A DNA stretch of 64,000 bases from an uncultured Bacteriovorax sp. (GTDB taxonomy: Bacteria > Bdellovibrionota > Bacteriovoracia > Bacteriovoracales > Bacteriovoracaceae): assembly GCA_946481315.1 (NCBI GenBank), contig CAMLMH010000003.1:186001-250000 (forward strand), in the 5' to 3' direction. Numbering within the stretch: position 1 is the stretch's first letter; each line of letters begins with the position of its first letter. The translations under genes were made by a program, and so were the position numbers. This document shows positions 43,739 through 51,382 of this stretch, one piece after another. The notes below the pieces were generated by a model. The model saw only the letters and a program-made list of their open reading frames with translations, ran no database searches and had not been told where the DNA came from.

Positions 43739-45291
43739 TCGTACTTGAGAACCGGATTTTTAAGTTTGTTAAGCTCGGTAAGCAAAACAGTCAGGCGATC
43801 GTAAGTCTCGATCGGATATAGTTTCCAGACTTCACTCTCTGATAAAAGCTGTTTACCGGGTGTAACAATCTGACCATTAATTAATTTAAGTTTTGCTTTC
43901 TTTTTGTTTTTGAGCCTGAATTCAATCTGAGCATTCATCATTCTGCGCATATTTTGCACCCGCAGATAGGCCATACCCGCTCGGATAAAATGACGTTTGA
44001 ATTTTGCAGCGATATTTTCGGCAGTCACTATTTCATCCGTTTCATTGTCTTCGTTTTCATCAGCATCAGTATCACTCTGCGTTTCCATTTCACTTTCTGT
44101 TTCAGTCGATTTCAGCAACTGGCGGTACCAGATTAATCCCATGGCAATAACTGGACGCATATTATTTAAGCAGACTGGATCCAGTCGATGATCGCTGCAA
44201 AATTGGTGGAACCCTTCGCGGATTAAAACTGGATCCATTTCTTCATAAAACATTGTTGCGGGAGGAAGACTGTCCGGCCCCTCAGTCCGAATCCATTCCG
44301 TCAGACACATTAACGAATCAAAAACCATCGAATTAGAAAAAGGGCCGATGGTATGAATTTCATCGCGGGCATGAGCCGTGGAAGAAAAAGTGCGGTCGAA
44401 AAAAGCGAGTGTTCTTTTACCTTCCTTTAGAGCGATGTTGTAATAAGGATTTAATCTTTTTATCTCATCCGTCTCCAGCAAGGCCGCATGCAGAGGGGAT
44501 TCGCAGACAGTTATTTCAAGGTCCATTACCTGAGAAAGCATCTCCAGCTTAAAAGAGTCGCGTCCCTTCTGACCGCGGAAATAGCTGTTGACCCGATGAT
44601 GCAGCGAAGTTGCTTTTCCTACATAAAGAACTTTGCGGTCCTTGTTAAGCATTCGATAAACCCCCGGACTATCCGGTAGGGCCAGTCTTTTTTCTTTGGG
44701 GAGAGGATATTCATATTTTGATTTTTTGGCCTTAGGTGTGGATAGCAGCCAGTTTTTCAGCTCAGGTAAAGTTGCGAGTCCTCTTTTTTGCAGTTCTTCA
44801 GCGATGGCCTGCCAGATAATTACTGTGGCCTGTACATGTCCTGCGGATCTTTTGAAATCGCCTGAGTCATGTCCGAAATAGCCTGCCATAGCTTTTATTC
44901 CGCGGCTGGGAAGATTGGGATAAAGTCTTTTAGCGATTTCATTTGTACAGATAATTTCAAAGGGCCATGAAGTCTCGAGAGTTGCAAATGCTGCCTCCAG
45001 AAATGGTCTTTCAAACTGTGCATAATGAATGACAACAATTGAGCCCGCCGGAATAAAATCCTTTAGTCTTTTTATGGCCGCGGGAAATGAAATTGCATTT
45101 TGCATATCGCTCTCTTCTATACCGGTGACCATCTGTATACGCGGATGAAGAATTGTTTCGGGAGGAAGTTCCACCAAAAAAGAATCTTCTCTTCCACTGC
45201 AATGAGCGAAGGCCATTTCTAAAATAAAAGCTTCTCCCGCTCTGGCGCCTGTTGTCTGCAAATCTATGAAATAAACATCCAGGTTTTTCAT
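43735..45291 (-). CDS. DEDDh-exonuclease-fold (probably inactive) fused to GIY-YIG nuclease
   Basis: A 518-residue protein. Residues 1-170 follow the DnaQ/epsilon DEDDh fold, but the metal residues are altered: motif I is D10-x-Q12 rather than DxE, motif II has E94 where Asp is usual, and the motif III Asp (five after H152) is V157. Residues 205-290 form a UvrC/Cho-like GIY-YIG endonuclease with GVYRM, VLYVGKA, the arginine in HHRVNSYF and glutamate in LLETDEIKRLNPYY, all intact. An acidic linker (about 395-420) precedes a basic end. It starts in the stop of the helicase gene, so the two are coupled. Confidence 0.82.
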   Translation of the reverse strand: MKNLDVYFIDLQTTGARAGEAFILEMAFAHCSGREDSFLVELPPETILHPRIQMVTGIEESDMQNAISFPAAIKRLKDFIPAGSIVVIHYAQFERPFLEAAFATLETSWPFEIICTNEIAKRLYPNLPSRGIKAMAGYFGHDSGDFKRSAGHVQATVIIWQAIAEELQKRGLATLPELKNWLLSTPKAKKSKYEYPLPKEKRLALPDSPGVYRMLNKDRKVLYVGKATSLHHRVNSYFRGQKGRDSFKLEMLSQVMDLEITVCESPLHAALLETDEIKRLNPYYNIALKEGKRTLAFFDRTFSSTAHARDEIHTIGPFSNSMVFDSLMCLTEWIRTEGPDSLPPATMFYEEMDPVLIREGFHQFCSDHRLDPVCLNNMRPVIAMGLIWYRQLLKSTETESEMETQSDTDADENEDNETDEIVTAENIAAKFKRHFIRAGMAYLRVQNMRRMMNAQIEFRLKNKKKAKLKLINGQIVTPGKQLLSESEVWKLYPIETYDRLTVLLTELNKLKNPVLKYD

Positions 45292-47612
45292 GCCTGCTCC
45301 CAGAAATTCTGAATATCTTTTATGATCTGAGTGGAGACTAGTTCTTCAATGGATTCAATATACCAGCCCTGTGGCATTGACTCTGTATAGTTTGTCTCTT
45401 TAAAACGCGAATCCAGCAAAATAATGAGGCCTTTGTCGTTTTCTGTACGGATGACTCTGCCGGCGGACTGAACGGCGCGGGCCATGGCCGGATAGACGTA
45501 GGCATAATCGAATGCCTTTTCTTCTCCAAAACGCTGTTGATAATATTGCCTGATTTGTTCCCGCTCAAAATCAAAATGAGGCAAGGCCGGACCGATGATA
45601 AAAGCTCCGATTAGCATATCGCCGGGATAATCAACTCCCTCAGTAAAGACACCACCCTGGACTGCCAGAAGCAGAGCAGGGCCGGACGTTTTTAAAGTTT
45701 CCAAAATTTCATTGGTCTGCCGAGATTTTATTTCTTTGGGCTGAACAATGAGCCGGTAATCATCCGAAGGAGTTAAGTTCCGGGAGACCATGTTCATAAA
45801 TTCAAAACTGGGAAACACGGCCATGTAATTGCCCGAGCGTATGGCCATAATTTTTTCAATGACAGAACATATTTTCGGAACATTATTTTGGCGGTCATTG
45901 TAGCGGGTAGAGACCTGGGGAATCAGCATGACTTTGCGGTTTTCCCGGGCAAAAGGACTTTCAAATTCCAGTGCCTGTGCTTCTTTAAGACCCAGAAGAC
46001 CACTATAGTAGTCGAAGGGTTTTAATGTTGCCGAAAAGGCAATCGTGCTGTGGAATTCTTTATAAGCCCGGGCCAGGACTGTGGAAGCATCACAACAGGT
46101 AATTTTCAGCCATTCTTCTTCTCTGGCCGACTGATAGCTGTGAAAAAACTCCTCACCTTCCCAGGAAAGCGCTGTGGTGAAATCATTAAACAGATTGGAA
46201 AAAGCAATAACAGGATCGCGGGATTCAATTGGTCCATCGCTATCGAGATAGTCCATCGTCAGGTCTTTTATTTTTTGATTGAGTTCAATAAAAGGGGCGG
46301 GATCAATCCGGATCAGACGATTTGCTCCCTTGTATGTCCTCAGTAAATTTAATGCTTCGGTTGCACCCGGTATTTGTTTTTCAATAAAGGGCAACAGTGT
46401 GCGGGAATGCAGGGTTGCTGAAAAATAATCTTGTGACCGGGAGGGAAGATTGTGGGCTTCGTCGATGACCAGATTGGGTTTTTCTCTCCGGTCAAAAAAA
46501 GGTTCACTTAACCTGCCGATTAAACTGCGTGGTGAAAAGACGTAGTTATAATCAGCAATCACAACATCAGCTGTTTCAATGGCTTCAAGTGATAGTTCAA
46601 ATGGACAGACTTTATACTCCTGGCCCATTTTAATTAATGCCTTTGCCGTTAAACGTTTCTTTTTACGTATACTTTCAATGAGAGAATGTTCCGCAACTTT
46701 TGTATAGTGATCACGGGCGTACTCGCAATAATTTGGCTGGCAAATCTGCTCCTCTTTCAGACACATTTTACTTTTTGCCGTCAGAGTAAAACTTTTTATT
46801 TTAATATCCTGCTGCTGCATAAGACTGACAGCTTCTTCGGCAACCAAATGCTGTGAATTTTTAGGGGTGACATAAATGACTTTCTGTCCTCTGCTCAGGG
46901 CATTTTTCAGGGCAGGAAATAAAACACCGGCCGTTTTTCCCAAACCTGTCGGTGCCTGAATAAGCAGCGGATCTCCGCTATCACAATGCGTGGTAACCGC
47001 CTTCATCAATTCCATTTGTCCCCGGCGGGGAGATGAAAAAGGAAAAAGCATTTTTTTTGAACATTTTAAGCGTTTGTGGAAATGTTTTTCGCGAGCCCGG
47101 GTTAAAGCTTCCAGTTCTTTTAAACGAATTTCAACATATTGTTCAAATTCTTCCGGATCAAAATCTACTATGAGTGTACGGCTTTTAAGATTGCGGGCGG
47201 AAACCAGACATAATTGCAAAAGAGGGATCTGATTTTTTTCCCGGAAATAAAAATAACCGTAAGTTTTGAGTTGCAGAAAATAGGGATGAGCAGGAGTGGA
47301 TAATAATTTTTCGGACAACGCTTCAATGTCAAATGCGGATTTAATTTCTTCGATGACTGATCCGTCTGCATTTTCAATTAGACCGTCTACTCTGCCACTT
47401 ACCACAAACTGATAATGATCTGTACTGAAAGAATGTGAAAGTTTTTTTTCAATCTGGTAATCAGTCTTTTCTTTTTGTCTTTTTCGCTGAATGATCTGAT
47501 GAATTTCCTGTCCGTCCAGTGGAGGAGCTCCAAAACCGGAATGAGTTTCAATACTCCCGGTTGTTGGTACAGGCAGCGCAAATTGCCGGACATCAATTAA
47601 AATTTTTTTCAT
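45288..47612 (-). CDS. RecB-type nuclease fused to XPD/DinG-like iron-sulfur helicase
   Basis: A 774-residue protein. Residues about 60-125 show a PD-(D/E)XK nuclease: GRVDG (D76), EEIK (E89-x-K91) and Q114-x3-Y118. The SF2 helicase starts near 190 with Walker A APTGLGKT (220-227), a four-cysteine iron-sulfur segment (C-x7-C-x4-C, then VCPFEL), DEAH in LVIDEAHNLP, and motif VI QSAGRVIRTENDKG. Such proteins process 5' overhangs, flaps or forks. The ATG at 47612 is preferred to a TTG six codons upstream, and it lies within a hairpin stem. Confidence 0.85.
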   Translation of the reverse strand: MKKILIDVRQFALPVPTTGSIETHSGFGAPPLDGQEIHQIIQRKRQKEKTDYQIEKKLSHSFSTDHYQFVVSGRVDGLIENADGSVIEEIKSAFDIEALSEKLLSTPAHPYFLQLKTYGYFYFREKNQIPLLQLCLVSARNLKSRTLIVDFDPEEFEQYVEIRLKELEALTRAREKHFHKRLKCSKKMLFPFSSPRRGQMELMKAVTTHCDSGDPLLIQAPTGLGKTAGVLFPALKNALSRGQKVIYVTPKNSQHLVAEEAVSLMQQQDIKIKSFTLTAKSKMCLKEEQICQPNYCEYARDHYTKVAEHSLIESIRKKKRLTAKALIKMGQEYKVCPFELSLEAIETADVVIADYNYVFSPRSLIGRLSEPFFDRREKPNLVIDEAHNLPSRSQDYFSATLHSRTLLPFIEKQIPGATEALNLLRTYKGANRLIRIDPAPFIELNQKIKDLTMDYLDSDGPIESRDPVIAFSNLFNDFTTALSWEGEEFFHSYQSAREEEWLKITCCDASTVLARAYKEFHSTIAFSATLKPFDYYSGLLGLKEAQALEFESPFARENRKVMLIPQVSTRYNDRQNNVPKICSVIEKIMAIRSGNYMAVFPSFEFMNMVSRNLTPSDDYRLIVQPKEIKSRQTNEILETLKTSGPALLLAVQGGVFTEGVDYPGDMLIGAFIIGPALPHFDFEREQIRQYYQQRFGEEKAFDYAYVYPAMARAVQSAGRVIRTENDKGLIILLDSRFKETNYTESMPQGWYIESIEELVSTQIIKDIQNFWEQA

Positions 47613-47646
47613 TGGAAAAAAGCATAGCAATTTCCCAATGAAAAAA
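47604..47646 (-). promoter_or_regulatory. Hairpin enclosing the helicase start codon
   Basis: TTTTTTCATTGG (47646-47635 on the minus strand) and CCAATGAAAAAA (47615-47604) are perfect 12-base complements with a 19-base loop. The helicase ATG is inside the second arm. It could hold back translation or represent a transcript end after the cysteine-rich gene. Confidence 0.5.
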
Positions 47647-47670
47647 CTTCAAAAATTAACAGAATAAAAA

Positions 47671-48045
47671 TTATTGCGCCACTGAAGACATTGATCGACA
47701 GCTTTCAGCGCACTTACGGCATGCTTGTACACATTCTTCCATTTGGTCGAGTTCTTCACAACTTTGCGCGCAGGCATCACAAACGTCGGCGCAGACTCCA
47801 CACAAATCCATACTAAATTTACTCTCAATGGTCTGAACATTGGCACAAGCAAGACAAATTTCCGCACATGTTATCATCAGCTTAAAATGTTCAGGTTCAG
47901 TATGTTTTCCACCTGTTTTCAGACAATGATTCATGGCCATATCCAGACAGACCTGATGACAATTTCTGCAATTATCAATGCATTCCTGATTTGGACCTGC
48001 ACTCCGGTTCATTTTTTTCTCTGACTGATTAGTTGTAACTTCCAT
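47671..48045 (-). CDS. Cysteine-rich four-helix-bundle copper-binding protein (DUF326/Csp-like)
   Basis: A 124-residue protein with 17 cysteines placed along predicted helices (CIDNCRNCHQVC, CAEICLAC, CGVCADVCDACAQSC, CVQACRKCAESC). This is the DUF326/copper storage protein pattern, in which the cysteines line the inside of a bundle to hold many Cu(I) ions. There is no signal peptide, so it is cytosolic (Csp3-like). AAGGAG precedes the ATG. A sigma-54 type promoter lies upstream. The copper exporter set is 3 kb away. Confidence 0.87.
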   Translation of the reverse strand: MEVTTNQSEKKMNRSAGPNQECIDNCRNCHQVCLDMAMNHCLKTGGKHTEPEHFKLMITCAEICLACANVQTIESKFSMDLCGVCADVCDACAQSCEELDQMEECVQACRKCAESCRSMSSVAQ

Positions 48046-48092
48046 TTTTTTCTCCTTATAAACTGTTTACAGAGACCTCTGTGAAGATAGAG

Positions 48093-48110
48093 CTGCAAAT
48101 GACAGTCCGG
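48093..48110 (-). promoter_or_regulatory. Sigma-54 promoter for the copper-storage-like gene
   Basis: On the minus strand CCGGACTGTCATTTGCAG has GG-N10-GC spacing and a strong TTTGCA -12 half. The GG is complementary to the CC of a CCGG whose GG serves the divergent promoter. Predicted start near 48083. Confidence 0.55.
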
Positions 48111-48124
48111 CATAAGTTATGCAT
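48107..48124 (+). promoter_or_regulatory. Sigma-54 promoter for the small acidic/basic gene pair
   Basis: CCGGCATAAGTTATGCAT has GGCA at -24 and TGCAT at -12 with exact spacing. It overlaps the divergent promoter of the cysteine-rich gene by four bases (CCGG). Predicted start near 48134, 36 bp before the ATG at 48170. Confidence 0.65.
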
Positions 48125-48169
48125 TTTAGAAAAGGAGGGAAGTTAGACTTTAGAAGAAAGGAGATTGTT

Positions 48170-48367
48170 ATGATTAATTATCCAGATAAACCAATTGCTC
48201 CGGATGTTGAAGGTACTGATTTCGAAGGACAAGGTGATGGACAACCTTCGGAAATTAATCCGGGAGAAGTGGGAAATAATACTGAAGTAGATTTGGATAC
48301 TCGAAAAATCCAAAATTACCCCAATCAAAACCCGAACGAGTTCGACGATCAACAGCCATTTGAGTAG
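48170..48367 (+). CDS. Small acidic hydrophilic protein, 65 aa
   Basis: ATG after GAAAGGAG. The product is rich in Asp, Glu, Asn, Gln, Pro and Gly (e.g. DVEGTDFEGQGDGQPSEINP) with no hydrophobic core, so it is probably disordered. It resembles the small acidic protein at 55176 in composition. It is followed nine bases later by a basic small protein, and both probably share the sigma-54 type promoter at 48107. Function unknown; stress-protein-like. Confidence 0.65.
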   Translation: MINYPDKPIAPDVEGTDFEGQGDGQPSEINPGEVGNNTEVDLDTRKIQNYPNQNPNEFDDQQPFE

Positions 48368-48376
48368 GAGATTATA

Positions 48377-48517
48377 ATGGTTTTTTTTAATAATAACCGG
48401 ATGAAGAGAAGACAGAGAAACAAAGACATGGACGAAGCCACTAATCGCGGTCAGATGAAAGGTCGTAAAGACCAGCAGGAAAAGAAGACCACGAAGACAC
48501 GGCATATGCCTCAGTAA
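48377..48517 (+). CDS. Small basic hydrophilic protein, 46 aa
   Basis: ATG after TAGGAGATTATA. The 46-residue product is strongly basic (NNNRMKRRQRNKDMDEATNR, then GRKDQQEKKTTKTRHMPQ). It forms a pair with the upstream acidic protein, nine bases away, and is followed directly by a strong terminator. The opposite charges of the pair suggest they could bind each other, which is speculation. Confidence 0.6.
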   Translation: MVFFNNNRMKRRQRNKDMDEATNRGQMKGRKDQQEKKTTKTRHMPQ

Positions 48518-48522
48518 AATTC

Positions 48523-48548
48523 GCGGTGGTCAAACCACCGCTTTTTTT
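48523..48548 (+). terminator. Terminator after the small acidic/basic pair
   Basis: GCGGTGGT and ACCACCGC pair over eight bases around CAA, followed by seven T. Confidence 0.9.
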
Positions 48549-48551
48549 GTT

Positions 48552-49391
48552 TTAGAGTTGATAATCTGTCACGAAAGTTACACCTTTCCATTCTTCCAGA
48601 TCCATTTCCAGCATTGAGATTTTGGCCCGGACAGAATCATAGGAGTCGGCACCGAGAAAGAGATGGAGGGGCGGAGAAGGGGCCTGGGCCACTTCAATTA
48701 AGCTTAGCGCGACCATTTCCGGATTGCCGGGTTCATGCGAATGCAGAGCGTGTTTATAAATTTCCTGAGCAATCCGGGCGTCTGTATATTCCGGCATGGG
48801 ATTAATCGGCGTTCGAAATGAGCCGTCACCTAAAAAATCAGTCCGCAGTAAACCTGGATAAACAACTGTGACTTTGATTCCGAAAGGTTTAAGATCAACC
48901 GCCAGAGCTTCTGAAAGCCCTGCTACCGCAAATTTTGTAGCACTATAGACTCCCCAACCGGAAGTGCTGCTCACAAAACCACCAATTGAAGACAGATTAA
49001 AAATGTGACCTGAATGGGCCAGTCGCATGTAGGGAAGAACGTTACGAATAACATTCAGCATTCCGAATACATTCACATCAAAATTTTCTCTTGTTTCTTT
49101 GTCGCTTAATTCTTCGATCGTTCCAAACTGTCCAAATCCGGCATTGTTGACAACAACATCTATGCGGCCGAAACGCTCAATCGTTTTCTGGAGCGCAAGT
49201 TTTACGCTGGCTTCATTTTTAATATCAACTTCCAGAGGGAAAAAATTTTCTGAGACCTCATCCACTTCTTTTTTTAGCACTGGTAAAAAACGGGTCGTGG
49301 CCGCCACTGTGTGACCGCGCGCCAGCAATTTTCTTACCAGTGATAATCCTAATCCCTTCGACGCTCCGGTTACAAACCACACCTTATGCAT
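48552..49391 (-). CDS. Short-chain dehydrogenase/reductase
   Basis: A 279-residue NAD(P)-binding oxidoreductase. It has VTGASKGLGLSLVRKLL, NNAGFG, NLSSIGG and the catalytic YSATK. The arginine after the second strand suggests NADP preference. The start is the ATG at 49391 with GGAGG five bases upstream; the ATG four codons earlier overlaps that site. Substrate unknown. Confidence 0.87.
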   Translation of the reverse strand: MHKVWFVTGASKGLGLSLVRKLLARGHTVAATTRFLPVLKKEVDEVSENFFPLEVDIKNEASVKLALQKTIERFGRIDVVVNNAGFGQFGTIEELSDKETRENFDVNVFGMLNVIRNVLPYMRLAHSGHIFNLSSIGGFVSSTSGWGVYSATKFAVAGLSEALAVDLKPFGIKVTVVYPGLLRTDFLGDGSFRTPINPMPEYTDARIAQEIYKHALHSHEPGNPEMVALSLIEVAQAPSPPLHLFLGADSYDSVRAKISMLEMDLEEWKGVTFVTDYQL

Positions 49392-49565
49392 GCAGGCCTC
49401 CACTTAAAAGAATCGTATCTTCATTCTTTCAGAGTGAGTAGGTCCAATGAGTTGTTTATAATGCACACCATTTGCATGGAGAGTTAATAGCAGAGCACTA
49501 ATAAATTTTATCTTAAGAAGAATAATTTTGCTTTGAACTGGTTGTCGTTTGTTATATGACTCACG

Positions 49566-49583
49566 CCGGTTTTAGCTTTGCAA
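49566..49583 (+). promoter_or_regulatory. Possible sigma-54 promoter before secreted protein
   Basis: GCCGGTTTTAGCTTTGCA has GG-N10-GC and a strong TTTGCA -12 half; the -24 half is GGTT. It lies 30 bp before the gene at 49613. Confidence 0.45.
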
Positions 49584-49612
49584 ATAAATGCAAGCATCAA
49601 TAGGGAGTATTC

Positions 49613-50005
49613 ATGAAAGCACTTTTACTATCTGCTCTAACATTCCTTTCTGTGTCAGCTTCTGCTTCACAACTTGTGGGGGATTTTCCAAAAGTTCAGT
49701 TTGGTTCAGTTTTTGTTTCAGTCGAAGAAGTCTGTGTTGATGGCGACATGGTGAAAACACAATTTGCTGTTCCTGTTTGTGTAAAATGGGGCGGAGGCGA
49801 AGCCAGCACTTGCTTAAAAGAAGTAAAAAAACATTTAAGCACTCCGGTAAATTTTTCTAAAGAAGTACCAATGGGTGAAGGATCTTTCCAGACAGTTGAG
49901 ATGTCTATTCCACTTCACTACAACATTCCTTTCGGATACTGGACAGAGGCAGGTATTCAGCCGGTCTATACTGAGCATTACTCAATTCCTGGCTGCGAAA
50001 TGTAA
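49613..50005 (+). CDS. Small secreted cysteine-containing protein, 130 aa
   Basis: Signal peptide residues 1-19 (ASA). The mature protein has four or more cysteines, including EVCVDGD, VCVKW, TCLKE and a C-terminal IPGCEM. I do not recognise a named family; it may be distantly related to the 33418 protein. TAGGGAG precedes the ATG. A strong terminator follows directly. Confidence 0.75.
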   Translation: MKALLLSALTFLSVSASASQLVGDFPKVQFGSVFVSVEEVCVDGDMVKTQFAVPVCVKWGGGEASTCLKEVKKHLSTPVNFSKEVPMGEGSFQTVEMSIPLHYNIPFGYWTEAGIQPVYTEHYSIPGCEM

Positions 50006-50012
50006 AAGCCTT

Positions 50013-50041
50013 AGTCCCGGCTCTGTCCGGGACTTTTTTTT
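50013..50041 (+). terminator. Terminator after secreted protein 49613
   Basis: AGTCCCGG and CCGGGACT pair over eight bases around CTCTGT and run into eight T. Confidence 0.92.
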
Positions 50042-50058
50042 AGGCATAGTCTCTGCAA
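50041..50058 (+). promoter_or_regulatory. Sigma-54 promoter before the 62-residue protein
   Basis: TAGGCATAGTCTCTGCAA has GGCA and TGCAA at exact GG-N10-GC spacing, directly after the terminator of the preceding gene and 26 bp before the ATG at 50084. Confidence 0.6.
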
Positions 50059-50083
50059 CTTCTCAATGAAAGGAGGACAGGTT

Positions 50084-50272
50084 ATGCCAAAGATATTTCA
50101 CTTCTTCAGTTCATTACTGCATACAATTGACCGAACTATGGAGCAGGATACTCGTCATCGATGGACTGACCATGTAGATGAACGAAAGCATATGGCCAAT
50201 CAGCCCTATGAAAAAAATCAGGAAAACACTTCGGATCATACCAATGAATCAAAGAAAGAATCCGGACGATAA
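50084..50272 (+). CDS. Small hydrophilic protein, 62 aa
   Basis: ATG at 50084 after GGAGG; an in-frame ATG six codons upstream overlaps that site and is rejected. The N-terminal 20 residues are amphipathic (FHFFSSLLHTIDRTM); the rest is rich in Asp, His, Asn and Lys. No known family. It is bracketed by a sigma-54 type promoter and a terminator, so it is a single-gene unit. Confidence 0.6.
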   Translation: MPKIFHFFSSLLHTIDRTMEQDTRHRWTDHVDERKHMANQPYEKNQENTSDHTNESKKESGR

Positions 50273-50290
50273 GTCCGGATTTTATTTTTT
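50261..50290 (+). terminator. Terminator overlapping the stop of the 62-residue gene
   Basis: TCCGGAC and GTCCGGA pair over seven bases around the GATAA that includes the stop codon, followed by TTTTATTTTTT. Confidence 0.88.
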
Positions 50291-50747
50291 AATGATGATG
50301 GGATAAACGTTGTTTACGATAAACAACTCTTTCCACTACCGGTATTGTCAGTGCAGAAAATAAGGTGATGAGTGCTCCGGTTATTACAGAGTTCCATAAC
50401 AGCGGATTACTGTCGTTATAAAATACATACCAAGGGGAATTGTCTTCATACAGAAGGAACCATGGTGAGAAGAATAACCAGATTCCGGCGATGAGATTTA
50501 GCCATTCAGCATAAGGGGATGCTTTTCTGAGGGCCAGAATAGACATAACCATAACTACAGCACCAACGATAACGAAGTTCCAGGAAACGACATTAACCTG
50601 AAAAGGTGCAAATCCATATCCCGCGGTCCAGGGGAGGGATACAACCCATGCGCCTAAAATAAGGTTAATCCAGTTTTCCCAATCGGCTCTTTTTGTCCAG
50701 CTTTTTACAGCGGCGGAATTATTTTTAAAGGTTGAAGTTTTTTTCAT
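50289..50747 (-). CDS. SPW-repeat membrane protein
   Basis: A 152-residue protein with four membrane helices in two repeats. WINLILGAWVVSLPW and WLNLIAGIWLFFSPW carry the S/L-P-W motifs that define the SPW family. The C-terminal tail is basic and ends in three histidines. A strong GGAGG precedes the ATG. A GAGGCTT/AAGCCTC dyad lies 35 bp upstream. Function unknown; often found with stress genes. Confidence 0.85.
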   Translation of the reverse strand: MKKTSTFKNNSAAVKSWTKRADWENWINLILGAWVVSLPWTAGYGFAPFQVNVVSWNFVIVGAVVMVMSILALRKASPYAEWLNLIAGIWLFFSPWFLLYEDNSPWYVFYNDSNPLLWNSVITGALITLFSALTIPVVERVVYRKQRLSHHH

Positions 50748-50943
50748 GTAGCGCCCTCCTGGTAAAAATAGTTTACACCTTCTTACAGGAGGCTTACAGA
50801 AGCCTCATCTTACAAAAAAACAAAGAAGCTTATCAGTAAAAGCATTTTTAACTGAACATAAGAAATCTGATACAGAACATGGCGATGACACTAAGGCAGA
50901 ATTTCATGAAGAATTTAATCAGACTTTCAAATTGCATAAAATC

Positions 50944-50978
50944 AAGCAGCCCATCACAGGATTTTCTGAGGGCTGCTT
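50944..50978. terminator. Hairpin between SPW and copZ genes
   Basis: AAGCAGCCC and GGGCTGCTT pair over nine bases with a 17-base loop. On the minus strand it lies 43 bp after the copZ stop and is followed by a T-rich stretch, so it is a plausible copZ terminator. The rest of 50748-51020 shows no gene I can support. Confidence 0.5.
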
Positions 50979-51020
50979 TATCGTATGCTTAAAGCAAAGC
51001 TTTAGTAAAAAAGAAAAAAA

Positions 51021-51227
51021 TCAGACTTTTTTGACAGCTTTCACATTATAACCAGCATCTTCGATTGTTTCCGTTACGGCCGAAGCCTCTTTATCTGTCT
51101 GAATAGTAATTATTTGGTTACCTAAATCAACCTGAACATTGGCCTGGGCATCCAGCTCTTTTAAAGCGTTGGTTACACTACGGACACATCCCTGACAGGT
51201 CATTCCGCTTACTTTTACTTCTAACAT
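51021..51227 (-). CDS. copZ: Copper chaperone, heavy-metal-associated domain
   Basis: A 68-residue ferredoxin-like HMA protein with metal motif GMTCQGC, the usual size of CopZ. It carries Cu(I) to the CopA exporter in the cytosol. AAAGGAG precedes the ATG. It is transcribed away from copA from its own MerR-type promoter, so both should respond to copper together. Confidence 0.88.
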   Translation of the reverse strand: MLEVKVSGMTCQGCVRSVTNALKELDAQANVQVDLGNQIITIQTDKEASAVTETIEDAGYNVKAVKKV

Positions 51228-51280
51228 ATAAAACTCCTTTGAAATGCGATTTTTGAGTCATCAGCTGACTCACTCATAAT

Positions 51281-51311
51281 ACTCTAAAGCTTACCATCAT
51301 GGGAAGGTCAA
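51281..51311 (-). promoter_or_regulatory. copZ: CueR-type promoter of copZ
   Basis: On the minus strand TTGACC and TAGAGT are separated by 19 bp, the long spacing typical of MerR-family promoters. The dyad ACCTTCC-N7-GTAAGCT lies in the spacer; the second half is imperfect. Confidence 0.65.
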
Positions 51312-51324
51312 GAACGAATTTAAT

Positions 51325-51355
51325 TTGACCTTCCCATCTTTGGAAGGTTTAGCAT
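51325..51355 (+). promoter_or_regulatory. copA: CueR-type promoter and operator of copA
   Basis: TTGACC and TAGCAT are separated by 19 bp. A perfect ACCTTCC-N7-GGAAGGT dyad at 51328-51348 sits in the spacer, matching the CueR/CopR-type MerR operator. Confidence 0.85.
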
Positions 51356-51382
51356 ATACTAAAGCAAACCAAGGATTAGAAT

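Noticed and set aside
50879..50992. 37-codon plus-strand frame before the copZ hairpin
   Set aside because: No ribosome site and it runs through the hairpin; probably chance.
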